DNA from: Orthonyx spaldingii | Taxonomy: Eukaryota > Chordata > Aves > Passeriformes > Orthonychidae | DNA: 64,000 nucleotides | Assembly (NCBI GenBank): GCA_013397795.1 | Contig: VZTJ01001767.1 | Coordinates: 177,984-241,983 of the forward strand | Direction of reading: 5' to 3' | Shown: one piece after another, positions 1-12,540 of the stretch | Position numbering within the stretch: the first letter of the stretch is position 1 | Layout of the letters: each line of letters starts with the position of its first letter | The notes under the pieces: generated by a model | The model's input: the letters and a program-made list of their open reading frames with translations, nothing else | Told to the model about the DNA's origin: nothing | Databases searched by the model: none | Made by a program: the position numbers and the translations under genes

Positions 1-600
1 TTTTAGCAAACAGAAAGATCCGTGTTGCTGCTCCTCTGTTTTCCCACTTTTCTCTTTATCCAGGGATATCAGCAATGGAACGCCTGAGGAATGTGAGGAG
101 AAAAAGCTGCAAGGCAGAGCAAAAATGCCTTGTGACAGGGAACTGATCCCTGTCCTCCAGGAACAGGGCTGGGAAGGGTTCCCCAGCGAGTTACACAGCT
201 GGGGGATGCTGTGGATGGAGTTAGGGCTCCTCAGAGCCCCCCAAATTCCAGTTCTTTTCCCAAACACTTCCCGTCATTCCAGTTCCCAGCCAGGCCCTTG
301 GGAGGAGTGGTTCCTCCACACTCGTGGAGATGACCTAAGCGGTGGAGACCCAAATTGTCCCACTCCAACACCAACCTCCCTGTGCTGCACGTGAGCATTT
401 CCTGGAGATCAGGCATCACTGAGCCTCAGGAACAGCAGGAATTTTCACTAATTCCTCCTCTTCCTCCATTCCTCCCCAAACCCAAGCAGTGGAGGCTCCA
501 GAGCCCAGTTTGAGGCACAGGCCAGGTGTTCCCTGTTCCCCCATGGAATGTCTGTCTATGGTAAGGGGCAGAGCTGTTCCCAGCTCCCAGTGCAGCTGGC
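1..600. other. No recognisable feature
   Basis: This stretch is moderately GC-rich single-copy-looking DNA. Open frames on both strands are under 90 codons and resemble nothing I know. I see no CR1 fragment, no tandem repeat and no splice-site pattern that would support an exon. Confidence 0.5.
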
Positions 601-707
601 CATGGATCAGCTTTCTATGGAGCCACAGGGAGCTGCCATCATGCCTCTGATCAGCTTTCCATGGATCAGCTTTCCATGGAGCCACAGGGAGCTGCCATCA
701 TTCCTCT
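601..707 (+). repeat. 48-bp direct duplication
   Basis: A segment of 48 bp (601-648) beginning catggatcagctttc recurs at 660-707 with only one or two differences. An 11-bp partial copy of the same start (649-659) lies between them. The order is full unit, partial unit, full unit, which fits local slippage or unequal exchange. It has no coding meaning that I can see. Confidence 0.85.
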
Positions 708-1242
708 GACAGCTCCGGGGCCGTTTCCAGCCCGCTGGACTCACCTCCTGTCACCATGGATTGGAAAAATTCTCCAGCCATCCAAAAGCAGATTCCAGCA
801 GGCCCTCCAGGTAATTCCTCAACCTTGAGATAGGCCTGGAGAGAGATCATTCCCTCCTTAATCCCCTAAAAACATCCATGGGAATGCCAAGCTGGCTTCC
901 CCCGCACGTCTGCCCCTTGCCCTGGAGCCTCACCGCTCCCTGCTCAGAGTCGGACAGGCTGGAATCCCGGTTTTTCCGAGAGTTTAGTTCCAGGTCAACG
1001 AGCCCATGAAGAATAACTGGGTTGAAGGAATGGCACATGCCATTCCCATTATGGGATGTGGCTGGAAGGGCTTTTCCCAGTTGTCCCCTGGGCCACATTG
1101 TTCCTGCACCACCTGGATGCTGCCCCATCCCGGGAATGCAGCAGCTCATCCCAGCACTGGGAGCCCCTGGAAGAGGAGCCCAGCTGGTGGCTCTTCCCTT
1201 TTTTTCCCACCAATCCACATTTATGTGTTAACAACACAACTG
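708..1242. other. No recognisable feature
   Basis: There are several overlapping short open frames on both strands between 847 and 1351, the longest 123 codons. They overlap each other and run into the CR1 fragment downstream, so they look like chance. Nothing else is evident. Confidence 0.5.
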
Positions 1243-1342
1243 TGCAACCTGGGATAGAGGAAGGTGTCCCTTCCCATGGCAGAGGGTGGAATGGGATGAG
1301 ATTTAAGGTCCCTTCCAGCCCAAACCATTCCAGGATTCTCCA
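1243..1342 (+). mobile_element. CR1 LINE fragment, 3' end, sense
   Basis: The last ~100 bp of a CR1 retrotransposon lie on the plus strand. It runs from a gcaacctgggatag-type block, through a gaaggtgtcc and catggcag block, to the terminal ttccagcccaaaccattcc block and a decayed copy of the ATTCTATG-type tail. It is severely 5' truncated, as most avian CR1 copies are. No reverse-transcriptase sequence is present, so the copy is inert. Confidence 0.88.
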
Positions 1343-3562
1343 ATAATTCATTTATGGAGTTTATAAATACATTCTGTGGGTTTATATTTACATTTTACGT
1401 GAGGCATCAGCCAGGAAGGGAGAAGTGATGAAACCACCTAATGGATCATGGAATTATAATTCCTAGAGTTAGGATCATCACAATGGAGAATTTTTTGCAC
1501 ACAGAGGCTGGAAACTAAACTGTAAAAGGGTTTTAAAATTCCTCTTTCTAATGATCAGTTCACATAAATAATGGGAAAGAAGCACCCCCTGAAAAAATAG
1601 ATACAGGAGTGAGTTTAGGGATTACTGTGTGGAAAACAAGGATCACAGGATACAAGCAAAGGGAAACTGGGCACCATTCCCCTCAGGAATCTCCTTAGCT
1701 CTGCCGAGGAGTCTCTGGCAGAAGTGCAAATGCCACTGGAAACGCTCCTTTTCCCATTAATATTCACAGAGGAGGATCAAGGTTTAATGGATTCAGGTTT
1801 CTCCTCCCAAAGACTTTTCGGTGATCACCACCCACTGGATCCCCAACTTTAACTGTGTAGGATATTTCTCCTGCTTTTCCTTCATCCTTTAAGGATTTTC
1901 CTCTTCATTCCCATTAGTATCATGCACATTCCTCCCAGGACTGGATCCTCCAGTACTGGATCTGTTCTTTGGTAGGACTAAACCAGCACGAAGGATCCTG
2001 CCCAGTTAATTTGCACCCAATTCCATGGGAAAAAAGTAGGTCCTACAAAAACGAAGGGAAGAACAGGAGGAGAGAAAGCATGACTCCAGCAGTTTTCATG
2101 GCATTCAGCCAGGCTGGAAACACTGATGGCAATAATTGCCTGGAGCCTCCCACAAAGTGCTGGTCACAGATTTTCCAAATGCTGAAAGACCATATTTGTG
2201 AGTAACCACCAGACTCCACCAGCTCCCCCTGACCAAATACTCCACACTGACATCATTCCACGCTGGCATCATCCTGAGAGAAAAACCACAAGCATTCCAG
2301 GAGCCCCAACAGAAACTCGACACAAGGAATGCCTAATCCTAGAGTGGACTTTATCCCTGTTTCCCTATGAGTCATTTTCCACCCCACTGTCTGTCCAAAA
2401 ATGCTTTTTTGTTGTTTATTTATCAAAGTTTCTTTCAATGGCTTCATTGATGACCAGAGAAAGGAAGGAAGGAGGCAAGGATTGGGTATCCCAGGGATCT
2501 GCCACTGAGTCTGGCCTAACTAAACCCATCTGCTTGGGGCCATCTGCCACCAGATCTGCTGCCAAAATCTGGGACAGCTCTGGAGCGTTGGGATGCAGAC
2601 CAGGCTTTGTGTTCTAAACCAAAGTCATGTCACAAATAATAACAAAAAAAGAAGAGACATTCCTTAATTTTCCAGGGCTGACATGAGATGGAAGGATGGG
2701 GTTGTTTTGGTTGACTGTCAAAGCTCCAGATTTTGGCACAAAGGAAAAACCCCCAGGCCTGTCTGGAAAAACCAATGGGAACTGGAAGAAAACCATGGAC
2801 CAACTCCAAAAAGTGAAACTGGTTGGTCCAGATCCACGATCCAAAGAAAATGCTGGATCCAGGCCTTGCCTGTGCAAGAGTCTGTGCAGAGCTCAGCATC
2901 AGCCCCGTGGGTGCAAGGCAAAAGGAGGATAAAGCACCCAATTATTTAATAGATATAATTAATTGTGCTATTTGATCAATCTCCATAATCTCAGCCACTC
3001 AAGCCATGAACCCAAGGACCCACAGCAGATCCCGATGGTGACCGTGCCGTGAGGAGCACGTTGTCCCGGCTCGTGGTGGGACTCGCTGTTCCCATGAACA
3101 CCAACAACCATGGATCTAAAATGCCAACATCCTCAATTCCTTGCTCCAAAGAGAGGCTCTGTCTTCCCAAACACAAGGAACGAATTCCAGGATGTTCATT
3201 TCTATCCTTATCTCCGTAAATCCGTGACAGGAGCAGGACAGCCAAGCCAGCTCCCGACCTCTCCATGGCGCTGACAGGAGATTCCCAGAGCAAATGCCTT
3301 TGATTTGTTCTTTAACCAAAGGAGCAGAGGTCAAACCTGAGCTCCCCCAGGAGGGCACATTTGTTGTCCAGATGTAGCAAACGTGAAGGACTTTTCTGGG
3401 AGCAGAAGGGACAAAGGGACGCTCTGCAGCCTGAACGCCATTCCGACCCTCCCGCTGTGGGGAATGTGCCTTTTCCCTTGGGCTTGTGCACCATGGATGG
3501 GGTTTGGGACCTGCAGAGCGGAACAGGGAGGTGTCTTATTCATACAGCACCTGGTCTGGATT
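1343..3562. other. No gene; mixed-composition spacer
   Basis: The first part (1343-1960) is A+T-richer and almost free of open frames. From 1960 to 3560 there are only short overlapping frames, none over 139 codons and none recognisable. I see no repeat family member. The A+T-rich start follows a CR1 end directly and could be older decayed sequence. Confidence 0.45.
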
Positions 3563-3815
3563 GAATCATGGAATGCTTTGGGTTGGAAAAGATCTAAAAG
3601 CTCGTCTTGTTCCAACTCCCATCCATGGGCAGGGACACCTTCCACTGTCCCAGGTTGCTCCAAGCCCCGTCCAGCCTGGCCTTGGACACTTCCAGGGATC
3701 CAGGGGCAGCCACAGCTTCTCTGGGGACCCTGTGCCAGGACCTCCCCATCCTCACAGGGAACAATTCCTTCCCAATATTCCATCTAAAACCTCCTCTCTT
3801 TCAGTTTACAAGCCC
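3563..3815 (-). mobile_element. CR1 LINE fragment, 3' end, antisense
   Basis: This is one of the longest CR1 pieces in the window, about 250 bp, reading on the minus strand. In plus-strand order it holds the aatcatggaatg tail, the catccatgggcagggac block, a ccagcctggccttggacac block, a ggcagccacagcttctctgg block and a cctcacaggga block. It ends near a tctttcagtttacaagcc segment. The ORF2 coding region is missing. Divergence from its relatives at 39727 and 53121 is modest, so it belongs to the same subfamily. Confidence 0.95.
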
Positions 3816-6308
3816 AAGGAAGCTCTTCCTAGAGCTTGAGCACCTTCACAAAGCCCTCGTTCCCTGGCAGAAGTGGTCAAACCCCACCTCCTGTGAAGAC
3901 AAGGAGAGGCAGAACCCTCTGAGCTGCACCTTGCCCTCAGCCAGCGCTCTGGGGACTGCTCCACGGCGGGGAGGACGCTCATGGCAGCTCCATCCACACC
4001 ACACAACTCCCCCTGCAGCAAGCACTGGGCAAAATCTCAAACTGGGGGTGGAAAACTCCAACAGGGCCACGGCCCAGAGTCAGGGAGAGACTGATCCAAT
4101 GGTCATGGAAGCTGCAACGAGTCCCAGTTGGTTCTGCTTTGTTTCCTTGGGCTGATTGCTTTCAGTCTGTCAAGACCTGCTTGTCCTCTGCAGAGCCATG
4201 CCAAACCTGGTCCAATCCTGACTTATCCCAGAGCAAAAAACATCCCTATTGTCATTCCAGCTGGGAATGCATGTGCTTCCATGGGGCTGAGTGCAATCAA
4301 CCTCGGAGCAAAGGCACTGCCCTCCTGCCACCTCCTCTTGATCCCACAAAGGGCTCAAGCTTCTTAAACCTGGGGTATTTTTTGAGGTTGAGCTACCAGG
4401 TAAGAACAAAGATCTCCCTCCCAACGCCAAAGTTATTGTGATGTGAACATTATCACCCAACACAAAGAAAGTTAATTCCCCAGGACTGCCTGAGACATGC
4501 AGATATATCCATCATCTTTGCCATTTGCAGCACAGCGGAAAATTGCTAAGAAAAGTTCCCATTGTGCTGGGGATGCCACTCCAACCGCGTGGAATTTCTT
4601 TCTCCCTCCCGTCCCCTTGGCAGCTAAAAACAGCTTCAAACTCCCCGGAACGCTCGAGGTCAAACAGTGACGCTGGAGCTCCATGAGGAAAGGGCTGAAG
4701 ATTTTCAAATGCACAACTCATTGCTCCCTCCCAGGCTCGGGGAATGCAGTGCTCCCAACCCATGCTCCAAGACTGATGGATGCTCCAAGGGTGGAGATCC
4801 TGAAGTGCAGAATGCTGCAGGAATCCCCTTCAGATCCCAGTTAATTCCACCCCAAGGTCTCAGCATCAAGCCATGGGATAGCTCATCCCTCATTCCTGAC
4901 GTCTCCAATCCTTCCCACCATGGAAGGTGGTAAAAGACTTTTCCCAATCCTCATGACTTTGAAGGCACCTCCTTTGGACACCGTTCTCCCTCTAATGGGA
5001 AAACATACACACACACACACACGTCCAGCATCCATGAACTGATCTCAGCCCCAGGAATGGGAGCCCAGACACAAGAATGAAAAACTGGGACAATATTTCC
5101 ATAGCTGGATGCCCAGAGTGGGACTCCTGGATCCATCTTTTGGCACAGGGACAGGTGACCTGATTTCTTTACAACCCAAAAGAGCTCCCAGCAGTTTCCT
5201 CCTCAAACGGGGTCTTTTCCATCAAGGAAAGATGGAAAACCCAGCTCCAGGCTCCCTGCTTTCAGGGCTGTGAGTTTTCCCAAGATTTTCCTGCCTCAAT
5301 TCCTTCTTCCCTTGGCTTTTAGGCTCCAGGAATGAAGCAGCAGGACAGGGGTCAGGCAAGAGAAGAGGGAATTGAATCTCTCCTTGGATGGGCACTCATC
5401 TCTCCCACTTTTCCCAGCCGCATCCCTCCTCCTTGTGCCTCAGAGCAGCAGCATCCCTGTTTTGCCTCAGCCTCTCATCCAGCCTTTCCTCTGGAGGAAG
5501 GAGTAGGATTCAACCATGACACACATGAGATGCAAAACCCAACCTCGGATCTTGACAGGTTCCTGGAAAAATGCCCATTCCAGGGCAAATGGGGGCAACT
5601 GGAAGGTTTCAGCAGGAACCATTGGATTCAGTGTTTCCCAGATGCAGCCAAAGGGTTTAATTCCTGTATATTTGTTAATTATCTCATTATTTCCAGGACC
5701 ATGTGCTCCCTATTCTGATAGTGAAGGGACATCTGAGGTTGGTTAAATTGTTTGTAACGAGGCCATCTCCAGCTTTTTGGAATTTCCTGGTTGGCACCTG
5801 CCCAAAGCAACACATTTTCCACAACATGAGTAAAACAAGAGTCCCTCCGAGGAGCTGCACTAAACAATTCCCTCGTTCAGCAATTCCTAATGCATTGGCT
5901 TCAGGGATGTAAAAAATTTCAGGGAAAAAGGTCCCAAAACTGAAAAACAACAACAAAATGTGAAACCTCTTCGATTCCTGAAGTTGTCTGATGAGTACAG
6001 GCAGGAAAAATGGTTTGGAGATTGGAAATGTTTCAAATGAGGAGGAATTTTTGAGTTTTCCCTTCAACCTGTGGCTGACAGAAGCCATGAAGAAGGCCCA
6101 TGGAGCAGCAGCATCCCTTCCTGGATGCTGATTTAGGAATCTCTTATCACGTCTGGAGTAGAGGGAATTGCTGGGATAATTCCCAGGGATCTGCTGAGAT
6201 GCCAATGCAGATCACACCCTCCTTTCACCCCTGAGAGCAGCTGAAAGCCATGGGAGAACGATCCTGCATCCATCCTTCCCAGAAAACACCTTCACCATCA
6301 TAACCTAT
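3816..6308. other. No gene; one short microsatellite
   Basis: Apart from the AC repeat at 5005 I find no repeat or exon. Open frames up to 182 codons on the plus strand (3607-4155) start inside the CR1 copy and are explained by it. The minus-strand frame at 5687-6205 (172 codons) is unrecognised and shows no domain. Confidence 0.45.
5005..5022 (+). repeat. (AC)n microsatellite
   Basis: A short dinucleotide run of about nine AC units follows the string gggaaaacat. It is the only clear AC/GT repeat in the window and is probably length-polymorphic. Confidence 0.9.
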
Positions 6309-6440
6309 ATCACAGAATCCCAGGATGGGTCAGGACCACAGTGGCTCATCTGGTCCAACCTCCCTGCCCAAGCCGGCTCATCCCAGAGCACCGGATTGTG
6401 TCCAGACGGTTCTGGAATATCTCCAGAGAGGGAGACTCCA
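6309..6440 (-). mobile_element. CR1 LINE fragment, second subfamily, antisense
   Basis: The piece begins atcacagaatcccagg, continues with a catctggtccaacctccctg block, and includes the distinctive gtgtccagacggttctgg and atctccagagagggagactc blocks. These belong to a different and older-looking CR1 subfamily from the one that dominates this window. Orientation is minus. The upstream side fades out at about 6440. Confidence 0.85.
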
Positions 6441-9002
6441 CCACAAGCCCAACAGCTGGAAGTGGTGGGACCATCAGAAGCTGCTTCCAGATCCCTCTGG
6501 AAGAGCTGGACAAGGAGGTTTCCTGGCATTTCGGACTTCTCTGAGGTTCACGGGTGGCCCGGAATATGACACAATATTGAGTTGTTAGCAAAGCCCAGGA
6601 TCTGGGCTGGAGTTCCTGGCTGGAAGTGCCGGATGTGTCACTTCTCCTCCGAGCTCAGCTGGCAGATCAGCACTGCTGGGGAAAAGCTGGAGGGGAAGGG
6701 AAGCAAATCCAACCCTTTCCCAAGTCACCCATTTTCCTTACGCCAGCTCTGCCAGTTTGCTGTGGCAAAGCCCAGCCTGCAGATTGAACTGGTGCTAAAT
6801 GGGATTCCTCTCCACTCCTCCCTTCATTGCCACACTCCTCCGCATCCCTGGACTTGCCATTCCAGAAAATCTCACACCTAATTGTTCATTATCCCTAACG
6901 AGCCCTCATCAGGCATCCACTGCTCGTCTGGAGCTGGTTTGAACTGGGCAGAGTTGTGCAATCCCTGGCACCAGCCCTGCTCCACCTCTATTTGAATCCC
7001 AAAAAACGAGTCTGGAGGACTTTCTCTGGTCTGTCCGCTCAGTCAGGGCAGAGGGAGAGAGGGATTTGTCTGGGATAATGTTCCAGGCTGAGGTTTGACC
7101 AACACGGTGGCCTCATTAACAGCACAACCCAGAGAATTCCATCCTCCAGTGCTGGAATTCCTCAGGGCTGAGCAGGCACAGCACAAATCAAGGAGAGATT
7201 TGATGGATGGAAAAGTCCAACTCTGCTCCCACAGGCTCTAGTGGTGCAGCTTTCCACTCCAAAGGTCCCAAAAATTCTGCTGGGATGGAGCAACCAGTAA
7301 TCAACACCTCCCTGGTTCCCAATGCACCGGTCCCCACTGGAATCCAGTCTGTGGCAGGCACCTGGCAATCCGTTCATCCCAAGGAAAATCAGGTGTTGGA
7401 AATTAGTCCCAAATTCCCCTTCAGCACTTGGATCCATCTTCCAGTTTGTTTTCCAGATCCTCTTTTACTGAGGAGCAGCAGTCTCTGTCCCAACTTCTGT
7501 GTACTTATTTTTCCACTTATCCCAGAATCCCTTCTCCAAGAGTTTGTCCTGCAGGGTACTTTGTAGAATATATCTGGAAATGAAAACTCCCATTCCAAAT
7601 GGTGACTGTGGTTTGCAGCTCTGCCTGAAACAGGCAGGCAGTGACTTGGACATTCTGGAAAGCCAAGTCCTGACTTCCAGTGAGCTTCACCTCCATCTCC
7701 TCCGGGACTTTGGGACCTCTGTCATTCCAAAGCCTTTTTAAAATGTCATCATTCCAGAAGAAGCCAGTCGGGGCTTGAGCCAGGAGTGGTGACGGAGAGC
7801 TGGGATCAAATCTCCTAACTCTGGGCAGCCTGGAAAGCTGAGGGAAGCCAGAGCAGGAGGTGACATCAGCCCAGCTCTGTGGCGAGCACACGGATTCTCC
7901 TGAGCCTCCGAGCCGCGGCCGGAGGGATCCGGGAAGCCGGGATGCTGAAGGGATGAGTAACTGCTGGAGGCTCTTGGGGGAGGAAGGAGCAAGATTCCCT
8001 CACAAGAAGGAGCTTTTTTCCACTGTAAATCTTTGGAGCACAGTGAGGAGGCTGAAAGGTCACTGGGGCTTGGCACTGCCTTGGTGATTGGGAGCCAAAG
8101 GGCTTTGATGGGAACGAGGAGGATTCCGCCTCCTCCCGAGGGGCTCTCTCCTAACAGCCTTCACCCACAGCCTGTCTGGGTCACTCTGGAGCAGCTTTGC
8201 TCATTCCCTGGCTGCTCCAAGGTACGAGGAGGTCCAACAGGCTTTGGCAGGGTTGGGAATCCTGGTGCTACCTACAGAAAGGGGAGTTTTGTCTTTGGCC
8301 TCCACAACAAGGGAAGGATTTTCAACTCAGATCCCAATTCGTATTTTGAGAGGGGTCTCTGGTGAGGAGTGAGGTAGATCTGCAGATATTCCAAGGATTT
8401 AAGTGGATCCAGAGATTTTAAATTTGCAGGGAACCCAAATCCCATCAGTGCTTTGCCCCCACTCAGATCTGTGGGGTCCCTGCCACGAGTCCGTTCCTTC
8501 CACGCAAAGGGATTCACTGAATTCCCGTTCCTTGGGTTTGGGAGAGGATCAGCAACATTAAAGGGCACAGAGATAGGAAACCTTTCCTCTGGAAATGTGG
8601 GGAAGATTTACCCTGCCCAAGAGGAAAGAAATCCCACCCTGGAGGCTGGAGCACCCTCCGGGAGATCAAACCCACAAAAGCCAGCCAAGACTGACCTCTT
8701 GAGAAAGGCTGGTGGAACCACAGCAGGAGGAAAAGCCAGGCAGCAGCCGAGGAAAGGTGGGAAGAGAAGCAGGATGAGGATGATGACAACAAAACCCCCT
8801 CTGTGCAGCCATCCCTCAACACTTCCCCAGCATTAATTACAGACAACGACACCCTGACGACACCAAATGTGATAATGACTTTCCAAGGTCCAGGTTTTTT
8901 GTCCCTGGAAGTGGCCAAAGGCAGATTTTAAGGAAGGATTTAAGAATACAATAAACACACTGTGATTTTTTTTCTCCCCCAGCCTAAAAAAATCAGCAGC
9001 TG
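6441..9002. other. No gene; weak CpG cluster near 7.9 kb
   Basis: No repeat is recognised. Around 7890-7945 several CpGs cluster (gagccgcggccggagg) over a stretch too short to call an island. Open frames of 112-134 codons occur on both strands (for example 8453-8836 plus and 8514-8918 minus, which overlap), so I treat them as chance. At 8740-8800 the DNA is purine-rich. Confidence 0.4.
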
Positions 9003-9290
9003 AGGGATTTCCTGAGCTGAAGGAGGAGTTGTCTTTGCATTAAACCGGGCTCGGGGGATTTTCCTCCTACAAACCTCTCCATTGTCCCTCAGTTCATAAG
9101 GAAAGAAGAGAAAGAAACATTACAGCTTTTATTGATGATGAGGTGTCAGCTGAAAATGCAGGGCGAGAAATTAAATTTCTTCACCTGCACCTCAAGTCAG
9201 GTCGGAGAAAGCCCCAATTCTTCCTCTGACAACAAAGTCTGGGTTCATTAACAAAGATTGTGCTGTAAAATCTTTCCCCTGACTTAATGG
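9003..9290. promoter_or_regulatory. Candidate conserved non-coding element
   Basis: This A+T-richer block differs from its surroundings and has few open frames. It contains ttttattgatgatgagg, a CAGCTG E-box, a CACCTG site and two AACAAAG sites about 18 bp apart (near 9231 and 9250), the sequence bound by SOX and TCF/LEF factors. Motif density alone does not prove function. The call is an inference from composition and needs cross-species alignment. Confidence 0.3.
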
Positions 9291-9551
9291 GACGGCTCCA
9301 AGGTCCTTGGAAGGATTATTTCAACCCCACAGGCTCAATCAGTTGGTTCATTAAGCAGCAAACGTTGGGAAAATCCACCAGGGATTCCTTCCTTCAACAT
9401 TGTTATTCCTGCTGCAAAATGTCCCCCTTGATTTTTCAGCCAGCTGTGAGTGAGTTTTGGCTTTTAAAGCAAATGACTGAGGACACACCAGCACCCAAAC
9501 ACATCTGGGTGAAACTGTTAAAGGGTCTTTTGGGGTGAATCCCAGTTCTGG

Positions 9552-9622
9552 GGAATAAATGGAATTTAAATGGGGTATTTAATGGTGTTTAAATGCTATT
9601 TAAATGGTATTTTAATGTATTT
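9552..9622 (+). repeat. Degenerate A+T-rich tandem repeat
   Basis: About 70 bp are built of imperfect copies of a 10-14 bp unit around tttaaatggtatt, repeated roughly five times with drift. It ends in an octamer-like atttgcat. It is low-complexity DNA and an old array. Confidence 0.75.
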
Positions 9623-10715
9623 GCATGCCCCTCCTCCTCACACATCTGGAAGTGCCAGCTGCATGTTTTACCCTTCCACAACCCTGCTTGTTAAAGGAAT
9701 TTGTTGTGTTCTTCCCATTGACACAACCTGGGCAAACACAGAGGCTCTGCCCTTCCACACATCCCTCCCCGGATGGCATCCCAGGAATGCTGCTGGAGCT
9801 TTCTGCTCCGCTGGAGAAATCCCGAGTGCATTCAGCAGGACAGGCCTGGGCAGAAAGCTCGGCCTAGAGCTCAGCCTTATCCTAATTCCTGAATCAGGAA
9901 TTTCTGCCGGGCACCTCCAGATCCCACAATGACCCCAAGTGGGCACAAACCCCATTTTTTGCTGAAAAACGTGACCTGACTCTGGTTTGCACCCAAATCC
10001 TTTAAAAACCAGGGCTGCAGCACCGAGACCCTTGAGGACAACACTGTGGGTGTGGAAGAGAAGGTACCCAAAAGGAGAGGCAGGAGGGGAGTTTGGAAAA
10101 AAGGAGGAGAGCAGCACTGAATCAACAGTGTAGCAGGGCAGGTGAAGAAGAGGGAAAGAAGCTCCTCATCACACAAACCTTCCAAATGCCTCATTTCCAC
10201 GGCAAATACCAATTCACCTCCAGGCCTTGGCTTTGTGGTCCATGAGCCCTGGACACGGACACAGCTCTGGAACAGTTAATTGCCATTTTTTAAATCATTA
10301 GCAGGGCATGAAGGAGTGGCAGGAATTCCTGCCCCCTTGGGCTGCAGCACAATCCTGAGGCCCTGCTCCATGTTAATGAGGAATTTCAGCACCTCCTCAG
10401 GATCCTGAGTGGTCCCTAATGAGGGGATGATGTTTGTGGGATTTGAGCCCTTCCCTGATTAGTTTATGGCACAAGTGCTCCCTTCTGAGCCCGACATTTC
10501 TGAGCTGGAGTTTATCCTGGAGAGCAGGGCTGGGAGGGAGCTGGGGCTGCAAACCTGGGCTGTGCACACTCAGCTCATCCCATCCCACCGGGGAGGCACC
10601 AAACCCCTGGACGGAGATGGAGACAACACCTCCAGGTCTTCATTCCTCTCCCCCAAATCCCAAAATTTGGGTGAGCCACAAACTGGATTTGCTCCAGTTC
10701 TGCCCCATGACTCTG

Positions 10716-10778
10716 CCCATTCCCAATCCCACATCCATTCCCAATCATCCCACACCCATTCCCAATTCCACATCCCCA
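10716..10778 (+). repeat. Degenerate cccattcccaatccca repeat
   Basis: Imperfect copies of cccattcccaat alternate with cccacatcc and cccacacc blocks for about 60 bp. The strand asymmetry (pyrimidine plus A, almost no G) is marked. Chance open frames run through it on both strands. Confidence 0.8.
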
Positions 10779-12355
10779 CGTTTGGCTCTTTCAGGGAAGG
10801 AGTTGGGTTTCACTGCTGATGGCAGAACAATTGTGGTGGCACTCCAGAAAATTAAAGCTTGGACTGAATCACATCTCAGACTTTCGGGACTGGAAATTCC
10901 GACTGGGAATGCAGGACCATACAAGAGCTACTATTTGTTGACAACCTCTTGAAATCATCCTCTCAGAAATGTTGAGTGACTGCAAATCATTGCCCTCCAA
11001 ATTTTCAGCTCGTTAAAAAATGTTATAAATCCATCTTGGATTGCTACAAATGGTTTGCTTTGCATTTCACCATTGGATTCTTCCACAGCCCATTCTGAGT
11101 GGGATTTAGGAGGATTTCCAAGGAAGAAGCAGTTCTAACCATCGTAAGAACTCCTCCCTTCCAAACCCCAAAAACCTTGACCTCTAAAAAATGTGACATA
11201 AATTAAAAAAAAAAAAGGAACAAACCCAGCATGTGCAATGAGCTCCCTGCACATCCGTGGCTTCCACACGGGATGAGGAGAACATTTAACGCAAACCATG
11301 TTGGAGCAGCTTGGCTTTGCCATGGATGCGATCCCTGAAAACCTCAGCTCCGAGACACAGCCCCATTCCAACGGCCTCCTCTCTGTTCCCCTCAGCAGGG
11401 AGAGTTGTTTGTTTGGTTTTGTAAGTCCCAGCTTAATGCAAAGCAGGAGCCAGCTAGGAGCGGGGCTCGCCAGCGGCAGAGCATCCCTTTCCTGCCTTTC
11501 CCGTGGTTCCCGTCGCAGTTTTGGATCCCGCCAGTGTTTGGGTTGGGTTTGTAAATCATTCCTGACAGGCCCAGTTGGTGACTGTGACGCCAGCCCATGT
11601 AGGGAATTGTGGAAAATGGTCTCAGGCTTGGCTTGGTTGGGATGGCATTCCCCCACAAACGGTGCCTCATTCCCTATGGATTTTCCCTCCTCTGTCCCCA
11701 AAGGTCAGTTTTTACAGAGGGACACGGTGTCAGCCACCCCCTAAATCCTCATGGTACAGAAATAATCAACCCTAACCTAGCCCCCTTTCCCTCTCTTTTT
11801 CCACAATCCCATTCTGGTCCTCAGGAGGCTCCAAAGGCTGCTCCCGGCAGGAATTCCCAGCACATCCCTCACTCCTGCCCAGCGCCGTGGCTTTGCCAGG
11901 GGGTTGTGCAACAGCTCAAGGACAACAAGTGGAAAAATCACTTCCAAGTGGGAGGTAAGGAGCTGCAATCCTGTCTGTACAGGACAATAAATCACCTCTT
12001 TGGGCTTTTCCAGCCTTAAAATATGCGGAGCAGAGGGCAGGGATGCAGCCACCGAGGGAAGGACTGAGGGAAAGACCAGAAGGAAAAGATCACAGCTGAG
12101 GAAAGACGCAACAGCAAACTCCAGACGAGAGGAATAAAATCTGTTCCACATCCCTGTGCATCACCACCACAGCCTGAACAAGGAACCTGCTCTGCAGGCA
12201 ACGGCACATTCCTGAAAAGTCTCAGTGAATGCAAGTTTGGGACAACAACAAAGGAAATCCAAGGAAAATGGGCTCGTTTTCCCATTGCCCAGGGCCAGCA
12301 CAGCTCCCAGAGCTCCTCAGCACCTCAGGGGCTCTTTAGCTATGATTGGTTTTAT

Positions 12356-12540
12356 GGAATCATGGAATGGTTTGGGTTGGAAGGGCCTTAAAGAGTTCCA
12401 ACCCCGACACCTTCCACTGACCCAGGATGCTCCAAGCCCCATCCAGCCTGGCCTTGGACATCTCCAGGGATGGGGCAGCCACAGCTTCTCTGGGAACCTG
12501 TACCTCACCACCCTCCCAGGGAAGAATTCCTTCCATTTTG
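12356..12540 (-). mobile_element. CR1 LINE fragment, 3' end, antisense
   Basis: The copy begins tggaatcatggaatgg and carries the typical tgggttggaagggcc block. The strand of the element is minus. Compared with the 3563 copy it lacks part of the catgggcagg block (a small internal deletion between agttccaacccc and gacacc) but retains the ccagcctggccttggac and cagccacagcttctctggg blocks. About 185 bp survive and no coding part is present. Confidence 0.94.

Larger units (their letters stand above)
9291..12355. other. No gene; short simple repeats
   Basis: It contains the two simple repeats listed separately, a 12-base A run near 11205, and a 17-bp near-perfect palindrome at 9885-9901. The longest open frames are 188 codons (11135-11701, minus) and 172 codons (10434-10952, plus). 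Neither resembles a known protein, and both are overlapped by frames on the other strand. Confidence 0.4.

Noticed and set aside
9130..9200. C/D-box snoRNA suggested by tgatgatga
   Set aside because: No terminal stem and no properly placed D box were found.
12020..12045. CTCF site suggested by ggagcagagggcaggg
   Set aside because: The match to the core motif is partial. Such words are frequent in this GC-rich background.
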